This document shows positions 1-10,398 of a stretch of 31,783 bases of DNA, piece by piece. The translations under genes were made by a program, and so were the position numbers. A model generated the notes under the pieces. It did no database searches, had not been told where the DNA came from, and saw only the letters and a program-made list of their open reading frames with translations. Source of the DNA: Isohypsibius dastychi (Eukaryota > Tardigrada > Eutardigrada > Parachela > Isohypsibiidae); assembly GCA_034696485.1 (NCBI GenBank), contig JAQIWT010000145.1, positions 1 to 31,783 of the forward strand, written 5' to 3'. Numbering within the stretch: position 1 is the first letter of the stretch; the number at the start of each line of letters is the position of its first letter.

Positions 1-356
1 AAATCGTTCTCCTCCCGCAGAAAGAAGAAATATGTCATGAACACAGACAAGCTAAGCGCGACTATCCTGTTCTGGGCTTTTGAATTATTTGAATCGTCAG
101 CTTTCTCGAAGTCCAAAACTCGCATGTCAAATGCATCACTGGTGGAGTACTGGATGGGTTTTTCCGGGTCGAATTTTTCGTCTCCATTTTTCCCTGTAGC
201 AGCGGGAACAACTTTTGAGTCATTGCGAAGATCTGAGGAAAACCGTTTAGGCGCGGTAACAAAAAAGGGATAACCAATACGAGCTTGTTCAGTCAGCTTT
301 GACAATGTTCTCAGGCGATGAACGACTCTGGGCGATACCAAGGCGACACAAGCCAT
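1..356 (-). CDS. UQCC4: UQCC4/CCSMST1-like mitochondrial complex III assembly factor (3' end off window)
   Basis: One uninterrupted frame runs from ATG at 356-354 (context AACATGG, good for initiation) to the window edge, 118 codons with no stop. The N-terminus is rich in Arg, Ser and Ala without acids for about 25 residues and later reads KRFSS, as expected of a mitochondrial targeting peptide. The diagnostic block is DPEKPIQYSTSDAFDMR, matching the PI(Q/E)(F/Y)SSSKA block I recall in UQCC4/CCSMST1, then a hydrophobic helix (IVALSLSVFMTYFFFL) followed directly by REEND, matching the post-helix REES/REEND of the family. The family protein is a small inner-membrane factor needed for ubiquinol-cytochrome c reductase assembly; that role is inferred from similarity. 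The C-terminal tail is outside the window. It is head-to-head with ADI1. The frame assignment is strong; the family name is from recognition of short motifs. Confidence 0.78.
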   Translation of the reverse strand, partial: MACVALVSPRVVHRLRTLSKLTEQARIGYPFFVTAPKRFSSDLRNDSKVVPAATGKNGDEKFDPEKPIQYSTSDAFDMRVLDFEKADDSNNSKAQNRIVALSLSVFMTYFFFLREEND

Positions 357-915
357 GTTCAAAATATCCCAAGGTATTTTCGGACTGGGAAAGAGAGAAA
401 GCTGAAGAATTTCGCGCAAAACCAAAACAAAACTATCGTGCATTTCAAAAGGTACTGCGGTTCGACAATTTCGTGGGCGGTCGGCTGACGTCAGTTGTTT
501 ACATCGAACTGACCAATGGAATTTGGTTGCGTTATAACCACAGCAGCGGGTAAAATCACGGATTGGCCAACACAAAGCTCAATTTCCATTGGTGCTTGGA
601 CTGACCAACTGGATAGGGTTGTGACGTCATTCGACTGCCCCCATAAACCTCGAACCGCAGTACCTTTTGAAATGCACGATACTAACTTTTTGACGCAACG
701 CAAGCTATGGTAGGCTATCTTGCATATCCCGACCCCTTGCGAGGGGAACGGCCGGCGATTGCCCATAAATCCGACGGGGGGGGGGTGTGATCGGACTTGA
801 TTTGCATCATTTCAGTCGAACAAGGTTTCATTCAAGTCTCTTGTCTTCCTTAGGCGATATCTGGCAACTGAACTGAAGTAGGTTTGTTATCGAACGTCCA
901 GAAAGGAATCTGGAA
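357..915. other. Intergenic, divergent promoter region
   Basis: This 559-bp gap separates the divergent starts of the UQCC4-like gene and ADI1. Besides the CRE and CCAAT motifs it holds a 10-G run at 776-785. The open frames seen here on both strands carry no recognisable protein. Confidence 0.6.
486..629. promoter_or_regulatory. Two CRE palindromes and three CCAAT boxes in the UQCC4/ADI1 divergent promoter
   Basis: TGACGTCA occurs perfectly at 486-493 and 622-629. CCAAT boxes lie at 513-517 (+) and, as ATTGG, at 562-566 and 588-592. CCAATGGAA at 513-521 and TTCCATTGG at 584-592 form a 9-bp inverted repeat. All lie in the 559 bp between the two divergent start codons. CRE/ATF and NF-Y sites are classic bidirectional-promoter elements; actual use here is inference. 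Confidence 0.5.
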
Positions 916-1850
916 ATGGTACAAGCGTGGCTGATTTCTGCTGAGATCGGCGATCAGTTTGCTCCTAATCACGATCCGGTGCCACATTTTTTGACAATTG
1001 AGGAAGTCGAACGGCGAACAGGAGTTACAGCTCAGCAGGTGAGTGAGACTTGAGAGCGCTGTTGATTGAAGTCTCAGTCTGCAGACCACGTGTATGCAAG
1101 CTTACAAGTTGATCCCTTGATCCATTTTTCTGTTTCACTTTACACTTCACTTCATGGAATAATTTTTGTTACGACATCTGAAATCCGTACTTCAAAACTT
1201 TGATGCTCTTCAGGTGCCCGTGGATTCAAAGGAAACACTGGACGATTTAAAAGATATTCCTTCTGCGCAAAAGTACTCCCACTTTGACGTTGTCGAAGTA
1301 TCAAGGCAGTGCATGGGAGATGACTTCGAAAAGAAGGTTTGTGATTGTGAAATGTGATTTCTGAGAAACACACTGCCTGACTCACTGGATGTAGGAGCAA
1401 CGTTGTCTGAGCGCACTTTGCAGACTTGGTTATTTTTCGCTGTTCTAAAATAAGTGTTTAATGTTGTAGCTGAGGATATTTTTCGAAGAGCACCTGCACA
1501 CCGATGATGAGGTGCGGTTCATCCTTGACGGAAGTAAGAATAATTCTGTCTCCGTACTTATATTTGATGTACCTAGTAACCAATGTGTATTTAATCACGA
1601 AATTTTTGTAGCCGGTTATTTTGATGTTCGCGATAAGGACGACCAGTGGATTCGGATTGCAGTAAGCAGGGGAGATTTTCTAACCCTTCCGGCCGGAATA
1701 TATCATCGGTTCACCACTGATAAAAATCAGTTTCTAAAAGCCATGCGGCTTTTCATCGGTGTTCCTGTCTGGACCCCAGTCAATCGTGGTCAGGAAAGTG
1801 ATCATCTAGATGTCCGGCGGCATTATCTGAAGGAAATCTCCAGTGCGTGA
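916..1850 (+). CDS. ADI1: Acireductone dioxygenase (methionine salvage)
   Basis: Four exons, 916-1038, 1214-1336, 1470-1533 and 1612-1850, give 182 aa, close to human ADI1 (179 aa). The start MVQAW is the same as in animal ADI1. The cupin metal ligands are all present: H90 and H92 and E96 in EEHLHTDDE, and H135 in [21 protein letters not shown] and [12 protein letters not shown] are family signatures. The enzyme oxidises acireductone to the 2-keto acid and formate (Fe form) in the methylthioadenosine cycle, in cytosol and nucleus. Phases are 0, 0 and 1. The third intron (78 nt, 1534-1611) contains no in-frame stop, so retention would insert 26 residues in the ligand strand region. It shares a divergent promoter with the UQCC4-like gene. 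Confidence 0.97.
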
Positions 1851-2291
1851 ATTTAGCCGGCAAGTGATCAATGTATAATCTGTAGACTTCTTTCTATGTT
1901 ATTTATTTCTTAGCTTTTGGATGGACTTTTGTAATAACAGTCACAGACCAATTGTTTTCTTGTTTTCCTAGTTTTAACAGCGAATGATATCCATACTGAA
2001 CTATAAACCGATTTTGTTGTATTAAAGACGTCCCTGTCATATGGATATGTTCAATATTTAAATTATCACAATTTCTGCGATAAATTCGTAAACCGGAAGT
2101 GCTTCGATTCCAGCTCAATCGTCACGACAGTTTAATTTAACGAGGCTAAGATTAGGATTATCAGTTAATGCGACTGCGATAAGGAAATTCCTTCATCTGA
2201 TTCTCGTACACTTTGCGAGCAGTACAAGTTTCTCTTGAGAGAAATAGATACTTTCACCATTAAGAATACAAAACTAGACGGCTTATAGTGG
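1851..2291. other. Intergenic, ADI1 3' flank and aGPCR promoter
   Basis: 441 bp between two plus-strand genes. It is AT-rich. I see no coding signal, clear TATA box or canonical AATAAA close to the ADI1 stop. Confidence 0.5.
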
Positions 2292-5200
2292 ATGATGATT
2301 ATATTGGCGGGCTCCGGACGCCTTGTTTTTCTTTTGGTTTGTTTTTCCTCTCGAGTTATACTGTCAGAACATCTTGTCTCCAATGTCTCCGTTGCGAATC
2401 ACGCTCACCTAAATCATTCGGCTACACATGAGCGGGCGCTACGATCATGCCCGACATCTCAAACTTCTTCTATCTCCAGGAAGCCAAATGAGAAGAAGTG
2501 CAAATTCCCCGAATGCAGCTTACAGGTGATTCATGACTTGTTGATTGAACTGGAGGGTTTGGATCTGGATGCGTCGGAGATGGGGATGGAAGTGTTGGAC
2601 ATTGTTCAAAGATTCGAGATGGCGATCGGCTGTGAAACTGTTACTAACACGACTTTGCAAAATCTTGAGATTATCATTCAACGTATATTTAGTTTTGAAA
2701 ATTATTTCTCCTCTGCATCGTCTGTGCAGTTCCAAAATGCGCTCGTTAATGCATTGGGCACGTTCGGATTTTCCATCTGGCCGAATTCTGCTCTGTTAGA
2801 CCAGCAACGACCCGTGTTTGCTCACAACCACTCAGTTATGGATACCTGCTTAGAATCCCCGATCTTTATTCGTTTAAATCCTTATTTCCATCCGACCGAC
2901 GATGAAGTTATTCATATGGGCTCATCCTGCGGCGAGAACTACACTGAGAATGAGGTGTGCTTATCTGTATCGACCGCATTTCCGGGATCAGCTTCATGTC
3001 CGTCTGGGAATCATGACGAGTCATCGTTCATCTCCTTTGTGATGACAACACTGCCGAAGCTGCCAGAATACTTCATGGCATCGATGATCGGTTGGCGTTT
3101 TCGATGGTCGAACTGGACAGTTGGATTTATTTATGACTTCAAGAGTGGGCATCATGCCGGTAGAGCCCTCAGCTTCCAGATCACTGTTCCGTGGGCGCTT
3201 CTGGTAAGCCTATCAATTGGACCTGAAAAAATTGTCGCTTGAAATTTGTCAGAATAAAAGATGCGATATAAAAGATGAAATTCGGCTTTTCTTTTTTTTA
3301 AAAAAATGTGCGAATTTCGTGACCTTGCTTCATCTTTCCAGCCACAAGTTGGAAATGATGATATCAGTGACTTCGAAGCCGGGAGGTTAAAATATCGCTG
3401 TGTAGACACATGGAGCTCTGTTGTGTACCAAGACTGCCAATTGATCCAACCAAACCGCGATAGGATTTCGTGTTCCTGCCTTGCGCCAGAAAAGTCGGAA
3501 GGTGTCACTCTTGCGGTTGTTGCAGTATTTGACAGATTTGTACCTGTTGTTACGGCCAGCCCGGACACTACTACAATGTCCACGGTCCCAGCTACTGTAG
3601 TATCGTCGACCATAATTACAACAGCGTCTGAGACAAATGCGCCAAATTCTACAATGACCACAGAGACGGACACTCCACCCGTGACTGGTATTTGGTCAAC
3701 TGCTCCCCACACCGAACCACCTTCAGAACCTACAACTATCGGCTCTCCGTCGTCATCCGTTTCACCGGCGCTGACCACCAGATTTTTCACCAACTATACA
3801 GAACGATTCACTACCGCTCCACCACGCAACACAACGCGTCTTCCGCCAACTACTCCGGCAACATCGAATGAACCCACCGAGTTCTCAACTACCACAAGCC
3901 TGACCCATACGTCATCGGTTAATACATCTAAAGCTACTGTGTCCACTGCCATGACATACTTATCTACAAATGCAAGTGCATCCACATTGGAAGAAATTTC
4001 GACGACTTTGTATAGTCAAACGACCGCGGAAGAAATTCCAGCACCGACCAGTAGCTATTTGTGCACTCTGAAGATCGATTGTGGTAACCACATTATATTT
4101 TCTGGTTTAGTTGTTAAAACTACTTATTACATTTTGTTTGTATCTAGTCACAGACCGGCCATCTTTCGTTTCCGATCTCTTCACTGTCATGGCCAATTTT
4201 TCACGGATGAACCAGACCGAGTGGTTTCTGACTGCCGGAAACCACACGCTGGACATGATATCCAGTCATGACGCGGAGCAGCTGATTGACCTTGAAATTC
4301 TCCATCTTCTTTTTGAAATCCTCGACAATATCGCCTCCTTCAATGTGTCCGAATTAACAAGCCCCGTAAATGGTGAAATCGAAGCGGTTGTTGAAACTGC
4401 TTTGGAAATTTATGACATCATTTTGGATGCCGATCACTGGAATGATCTTGAAAGCGGGTCTTACGAGGAAGCTAATCTGCTGGCATCGCAATTGTACCAG
4501 TTTATTGAATCCATTCCGCAACTTCTTCTTCCGAGAGATACACCGTATTTGTCCAACAGGACCAGTATGGCGCTATCATTCCATAAAGTTATTGTGAGAC
4601 CCGATAGTGAGTATGACAGCTTCGACTTCAGTAATCTTGTTGCGGTTCATGAGTTCGACGACGAGTTCAACGCCGAAATTCGCAAGGATGAAAGTGATGG
4701 TCCAAAAGTCGGAAGGGTTTCTTTAAAGATCGATGAAACAACACTGCGTAAAGAGTTCGAACGGTTGCGTGAGTAGTTATGTATGAAAAGAGAAAACCGC
4801 ATTCACCGCTGCTCTGGATTTGCAGGAAACGAGAGCGCTCAAAATCCGTCCAAAGTGGTGACCTTTACAGTGATGCTGGTTGGAATGCGGAGATTCCGGT
4901 TCGCTGAAATTGATTTCTCAGACGAGTTCCCTAAACGAAGAGCTCGTGCTGCCGCCCCAGTGATCTTTAACGCTTTCGTCAACGAAAACATCCGACACGA
5001 TGTTCCGGGATTGGTCAGAATTTCCGGCGACCATGTTGAACTGTTCCATGTAAGCAAAAACTTGAATTTATAAGTTATGACAGTTTAAACGACTTCTGCC
5101 GACAGAAAAAATGCGGGAGTTTTTTTGCCGGCCGGAAGCAATTCGACTGTGCCTTTCTGGACTTCTCAACGGATAATGTGTCCGCCAAATGGTCATCACG

Positions 5201-6700
5201 AGGTTGTCGGACAGAGGTAAAAGGTCATGGATCCACATCAACGGTTGAATGCGTCTGTGATCACGCCACGCCTTTTACAATCCTCATGAACCTCTGTAGC
5301 AGTCTAAGTGACCTTTCAGATCAGGAACGATTCGCCCAGTACAATCAACTGGAACCACGAGTAGTGACAACTGCTTGTCTAGGGATGTCTATAGCATGCT
5401 GTTTGGTGGTGTTGCTTCATGATGTGTAGGAACTTGATTGGTCATCGAAGTTTATTCGAATATTATATTTGATATTTTTAGATGGAAGCTGTTTCGGAGA
5501 CGATTATTCCTCACACCACGAAATTATGTTCGAATCAACCTTCTCATCAGCTTATTACTTGCTCACGTCGCATTCATCATATCACAATATGCATTTCGTC
5601 ACGGCCAAGAACTTTGCCTGGTTTCAGCTTTCTTTTCTCATTGGCTGATGTTGTCAGCGTTTTTCTGGATGGGTATGGAAGCATATCGGATCTTCAAGGC
5701 AACTACAAACGTCTTGACTGCACGCACTGAAATCAGTGATGTTCCTGGTGGAAATTCGGCGGGCTTAAGATGGAAAGCTGCATTACTGGCATGGGGTGCT
5801 TGCATCGAGTAATGCAGGGTTATCAAATGAAAATAACAATATTCTTCCGTAGGAATGCCACTGTTGTTTCCGGTTATTTCTGTATTACCTCATGCTCATG
5901 TCGATATTGACGACTTCTATGGTGGTCATGTGTATGGCGTCGAAGACAATTGGTTGGTACTTGGTAGGCCAAAAATTAAGAAATGTGTTTTTTTGGGACT
6001 GAAGTAACTGGGAATTCCTGTTTCGTCCTCAAACAGAAATTTTGATTTCAGGTGCTGGATTGACCCTGAAAGAATGGATTTACTCATTTGTTTATTCATT
6101 GCGCCAGTCTCGATTATCGCTGCTGGGAACATTTTCATTCTAGTGTACTTTATTGTCGGTACAAAAGAACAAGTATACTGAATAAGAATACATCGTTTAA
6201 TTGACATTTTTTATTCAGAAACGAAGACGAAACGCAACACTGTTTTGAAAAGGTCTAAGTCTTCCAACAAATTTAGCACTATTTCCGTCGTTTCCACAAG
6301 TGGAGTTCTTGGAGGATCCTGGCTGACCGGATATTTTATGTTATTCGACTGCAGCGAAGACAGCTTGAAAGAGGGACTTGCATATCTGTTCATTGTTCTG
6401 ACCGCCGGTCAGGGACTTTTTTTATTGCTCGTTCATATTCGCGCGTCGTTTCAAGATCTAGAATTATCGCGGAGATCTGCATTCAAAATAAAACGATTTC
6501 TCAGTAAGCAGAAACAATTCCAGGTAACATTTTACTTTGTGTAACGCTATAACACGTTTTCAGCGGGCGAGAACGACAAACAGTCCATGAACCCCCGACG
6601 TACCCAGCCGGGCACGTTTGACAGTCGAACCCGGATGAAATTACCCAAACACGATTCATCTGACACGATATCAAATGCAACTCGCTCAACCGGTGTCTAA
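2292..6700 (+). CDS. Adhesion G protein-coupled receptor
   Basis: Ten exons: 2292-3203, 3342-4083, 4148-4768, 4826-5049, 5106-5425, 5482-5795, 5853-5952, 6052-6158, 6219-6503, 6564-6700; 1253 aa, phases consistent throughout. Order: signal peptide (residues 1-25), a Cys-containing ectodomain ending in a degenerate GPS-like block (CVDTW..DC..ISCSC, about 325-350), a Ser/Thr mucin-like linker, a GAIN region with many N-glycosylation sites, then a GPS with W, paired Cys and C-x-C-D-H-A-T (H886-A887-T888), the autocleavage triplet. Seven helices follow; TM2 reads PRNYVRINLLISLLLAHVAF and Cys residues before TM3 and in the NWCWID loop allow the usual disulfide. The tail is short. Adhesion GPCRs couple cell contact to G proteins; the ligand is unknown. 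The last donor (6503) was chosen because only that phase keeps the final exon open. No orthologue name is justified. Confidence 0.93.
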
Positions 6701-6718
6701 CATTTTTTGAAATTCGCC

Positions 6719-6724
6719 TTTATT
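6719..6724 (-). promoter_or_regulatory. Polyadenylation signal AATAAA of the ARRDC gene
   Basis: AATAAA on the minus strand lies 123 nt beyond the ARRDC stop codon and only 18 nt from the stop of the oppositely oriented aGPCR. The two 3' UTRs therefore probably overlap. Confidence 0.5.
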
Positions 6725-6847
6725 GCGGACCAGAACAAAAATAATTTTTGTACTACTAGAAAACATTTGGATGACCTTTTTAATGAGTTCAAAACTCGGA
6801 CCGAGAAATCGTGGGCTTGTTTATAAAGGAAGAAATTCCAAAGCAGG

Positions 6848-9296
6848 TCATAATTGATGGGACATGAATTCAGTGAATCCCGGATAATCAAAGTCAGACT
6901 GTCGACGGGGATCTTGTCGGCTTGACGTCCCTGCTTCTTGTTCCTCGCAACATCCGGTTCCAAGTTCAATTTCTTCGTCCACACTCGTATTAATGGCATT
7001 TGTTGTGTAGACCGGTGGTGGAACATAGTTGGGATGCTCGTAGACGTAAGTGTACATTGGTGTAAACGACGTCGACCCAAAAACCTGAGCTTCATCGTCT
7101 TCATCGTCGAAAATACTGTAAAACAAATACAAAAAATGATTCCCAAATTAAATACTGTTAGCTGAACTCGACCTACCTGACCGGTCCACCAATACATTCC
7201 GCATAAGTTGGAGGAGCTGGAACAAATTTTCATGAAATATGATTTTTGTCAATTCGGTAATGAAAAAAATAACGTGAGTTTTTCGCGTTTGAATCACTTT
7301 AAGCGGATGTAAGCATATTTTTGGCGCTTGAAGATGAATACCTTCATATGGAAGTTCTTCGTCAAGATCCTGGTAAGCTGGTGGCGCTGCTGGTCTCAAG
7401 TGTGGAGTTTCGGAATGTGATGATGGTACCATTAATGCGGAGACACGAGCACGTCTGGGTCTCCTGCAGGGAACAGTTCCAATAACAATCGGCAAGTCCG
7501 CATAGATGTTGTTGCACGCGCCGGGGATTTGAAGCGTAATCTGGGAAAACACGCAAGTTCAAAAAACGTCAGCTCGCCAGATTCGATGTCAGGAACGTGA
7601 CGTCACATGGACAAATCATTAAACTGAAAGCCTTCATATGGATTTTTGTTTGAGGATTATTCATCTGAGAATATGGAAATAATTTTATTGATGACCTTTA
7701 CCCTGATTTTATACTGGACTTTGATGAGCTGGCAGTTCAAAATAGAAGGTGCAACGGGTGGCACTTTCAACATCTGCGCATCCCAGTAACCAGTTTCGCC
7801 TACGGAAGCACATTTTGGTATAGGTCAACGCCTTTGTTAACTCTCGATTGAATATACCAGGGAGTATTGCGACGCCCGAAACTGTCGTCAATTTGAGTTC
7901 TCTCGTCTTGGATTTGCCATTGGCCGTGAAAGACTGAATCTGAAACAGTGAAAATATATCTCTCACTTGAATTTTGACCATTTTTCACACACAAATGGGA
8001 TTCAGCAACATATGTTTGCTGTTTTTCTTACTTGATACAAGGTAGCATGTGGTGTTATATGCCGCCTGGAACCATTGTTGAAAAGCGCGCTGATCGCTAT
8101 TGACTCGCCTCCACCTGTCATAATTCAGAACATGGTCAGTTTTTGAAAATTCTGGAAATGACGGAACCACTTACAGTAAGCTCCACGGTCTGTTCGCATT
8201 TCGGCGGAAACCGGAGCTGTTATGCAGGACATGCACCACAACCACCTGCTTCCGGTTCCACTGGCGATAGCCGCTTCCGCTGGAACCATTAATTCCGGCT
8301 TGTTGATGTCGATCGGGTAAATAATTGTAAAAGGCTTCTTGGTTTTGTACGCAAAAGCCCATGGCTTCCCAACTTCCGCTTTGAGCCAATATCTGAAAAA
8401 GGAATTTTGCTAACTATAAAGTCACCCCGTTGTAAATAGCTAATCACAAAAAAATACCAAAAAATAGATTTTCGTTCAAAACTTTTCAATCGAATTCGGT
8501 TTAAAATTTATATTATAAATACATCCTGACCTTATGTTTCCATATTTTCCTTCAAATGATGTGGCGACTGAGCTGCAAAAGAAAACATACTTGAACCCAA
8601 ATAATAGTTCACTTCCTCTTCGAGGATGTTTTCCTACCTTTGTGGCAAGGTGAATGAAAACCGATATTCATGCTTTCCTTCGTTTAATGTTTCTCTGTTT
8701 TCTCCGCTTTCACTGCCAAGGAGCAGGATCTTCTTGTTGACGTATTCCACCTCTGCTGTAAAATGTTCTGTATATAACATTCCATAGCCTCCGAGTCTTG
8801 CACCATTGTTTCTCGATTCTGTGAAAGCAAGCTGATTAATTAAATATTCATCAAATACAGCAGATATTCAGTTCTTACAGTAATTCAATAAAACTTAGCA
8901 CAATTGTGACAACTCTAGTTTGAATGCTCCCTTAAATCTGGTAGACAACGAATTTGATTTAAAAGCGGCACGCATTTTACGCGCAGCTGACGTCGAAATG
9001 ATGTAACAAGCCCAATAAAATTTCCAAAATTAGAATGTAATGAGGTTCAACATAAACTTTGCTTAACGTTGAAAAACAGATCTACAAAATACAGCAGTTT
9101 TGTTCAGTAGATTTAACATCTCACCTGTCCAATGGACTCGTGCAACACCTCGAATGGTAACGCGTATCCACCGCACTTTCAGGACTTTTTCCACATCCAC
9201 AATGACTGTCCCCCGGACGACATCACCGCTTTGAAACACATTCCCATTCGCTCCATTTCCGGGCAGCACAATCTCCAAATTTTTCACACGGCCCAT
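6848..9296 (-). CDS. Arrestin-domain-containing protein (ARRDC2/3-like alpha-arrestin)
   Basis: Ten exons, transcribed downward: 9296-9125, 8818-8638, 8572-8531, 8392-8175, 8114-8032, 7939-7858, 7799-7702, 7540-7342, 7216-7177, 7115-6848; 460 aa. N-arrestin landmarks include HWTESRN, HEYRFSFTLPQ and FEGKYGNIRYWLKAE. C-arrestin landmarks include WLWCMSCITAPVS, LPGETGYWDAQMLKVPPVAPS and IPGA..LPIVIGTVP. The tail holds PPTY (about 360-363) and PPVY (about 405-408), the WW-domain docking motifs that recruit NEDD4-family ubiquitin ligases. Alpha-arrestins adapt ligases to membrane receptors and transporters for endocytosis. The 51-nt intron at 7800-7857 is required to keep frame. It lies tail-to-tail with the aGPCR. 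A TGACGTCA palindrome sits in intron 7 (7598-7605). Confidence 0.95.
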
Positions 9297-10398
9297 TCCA
9301 GTTGTTATTCATAAATTGTGAATATCACTGATATAAATCCATCAACCACCAACCGATGCGGAAGATCAAAAGACACAAACAAGTCGGCTTCAGGAGAGAA
9401 TCGAGCAAAGTGTTGATGGAATATAAAGTTCCCTCTTTTTGGCTTCCGTTTTTTGAGTCATTTAAAATTTGGTCTCGCAGACAGATATGGCTTCTTGGTT
9501 TGGAAAAACGCAATGAGATCAAGCAGCTTGCCATGCTTTGCAGTTTAGCTCTCGCACGCATCCTCCTCCTCTTCCGAATGGCTCTATCCTTTCTCTTGCG
9601 TATTTCCGTATTGATTTTCTGTCGAATGGGATGGCTAAACTGCAATCCCATCCATTCACTTCCACCCGCTGCAGATCTCTGCAACATCCGCCTGGTCTGA
9701 TAATAAAATGCTACTGCCTTTTTTCACGATAAAAGCATCCCTTAGACAGCTTCTCCACAAAATCAACTGGATGGCATTTTAATCAGGTAATTTGTCAAAA
9801 AGGCAAATTACGATGGGGTTCGCCGGTCGTTGAGATTAAGATTACTTTCTTCTGGGATGGATCCTTTTCAGAAAACAGATGTACAAAACGTTGCGGATTT
9901 AAAGCGGAAGACTGGCAGTTGTCAAAGGGTTAAGGTCGACTGCACAGTGACCTGCTACTTATATTATAAATTTCCATTCGAAATACATATTAGGCAATAA
10001 GTAAAATTCATATTAAACTAGTCCAAATATAATTAGCATTTCAGGGATGAAATTTACCAGGAAATTCACGAAACGGCAACTGTGTAGTATTGATATAATT
10101 AATTCATTCTGACTTCCAGACGACCAAGTTCGCATAATTGATTTGCGAAGTCGGCTCTCAGGGATGTCTTCCTAGCGCATACATCCCAGTCGACCGCAAG
10201 ACTGTGTGCCAGACAACGAAATCAATCCCGGTGGGTCGCGACATTCAGACAAATTTAATTCGTTCTAATGGAAATTCGGTTAAATCTACCAGATACTTTC
10301 AGATCTGATACAAAACCAACTAATTCTACGTACGAAAAATGATTGTATTTGATCTTCATGGATTTTATCATTGTTCCGACAGTGCATTTCATTTCATT
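9297..10398. other. Intergenic between the deacetylase-like gene and ARRDC
   Basis: 1.1 kb, with both flanking genes on the minus strand, so it holds the deacetylase 3' flank and the ARRDC promoter and possible 5' UTR. Two antisense open frames of 114-120 codons (9325-9700) overlap each other. Neither has a convincing ATG on the minus strand or any domain resemblance. I see nothing else. Confidence 0.5.

Noticed and set aside
776-785. Run of ten G as a possible G-quadruplex promoter element
   Set aside because: A single homopolymer run without further G tracts nearby; more likely a simple repeat.
7709-7994. Apparent frameshift in the C-arrestin region of the ARRDC gene
   Set aside because: A 51-nt GT-AG intron (7800-7857, taking the exon ends at 7858 and 7799) restores the family sequence LPGETGYWDA, so the gene is not broken.
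9325-9700. Overlapping 114-120 codon open frames on both strands upstream of ARRDC
   Set aside because: Basic, low-similarity translations with no domain, no convincing ATG on the minus strand, and antisense to each other; likely chance in ARRDC upstream sequence.
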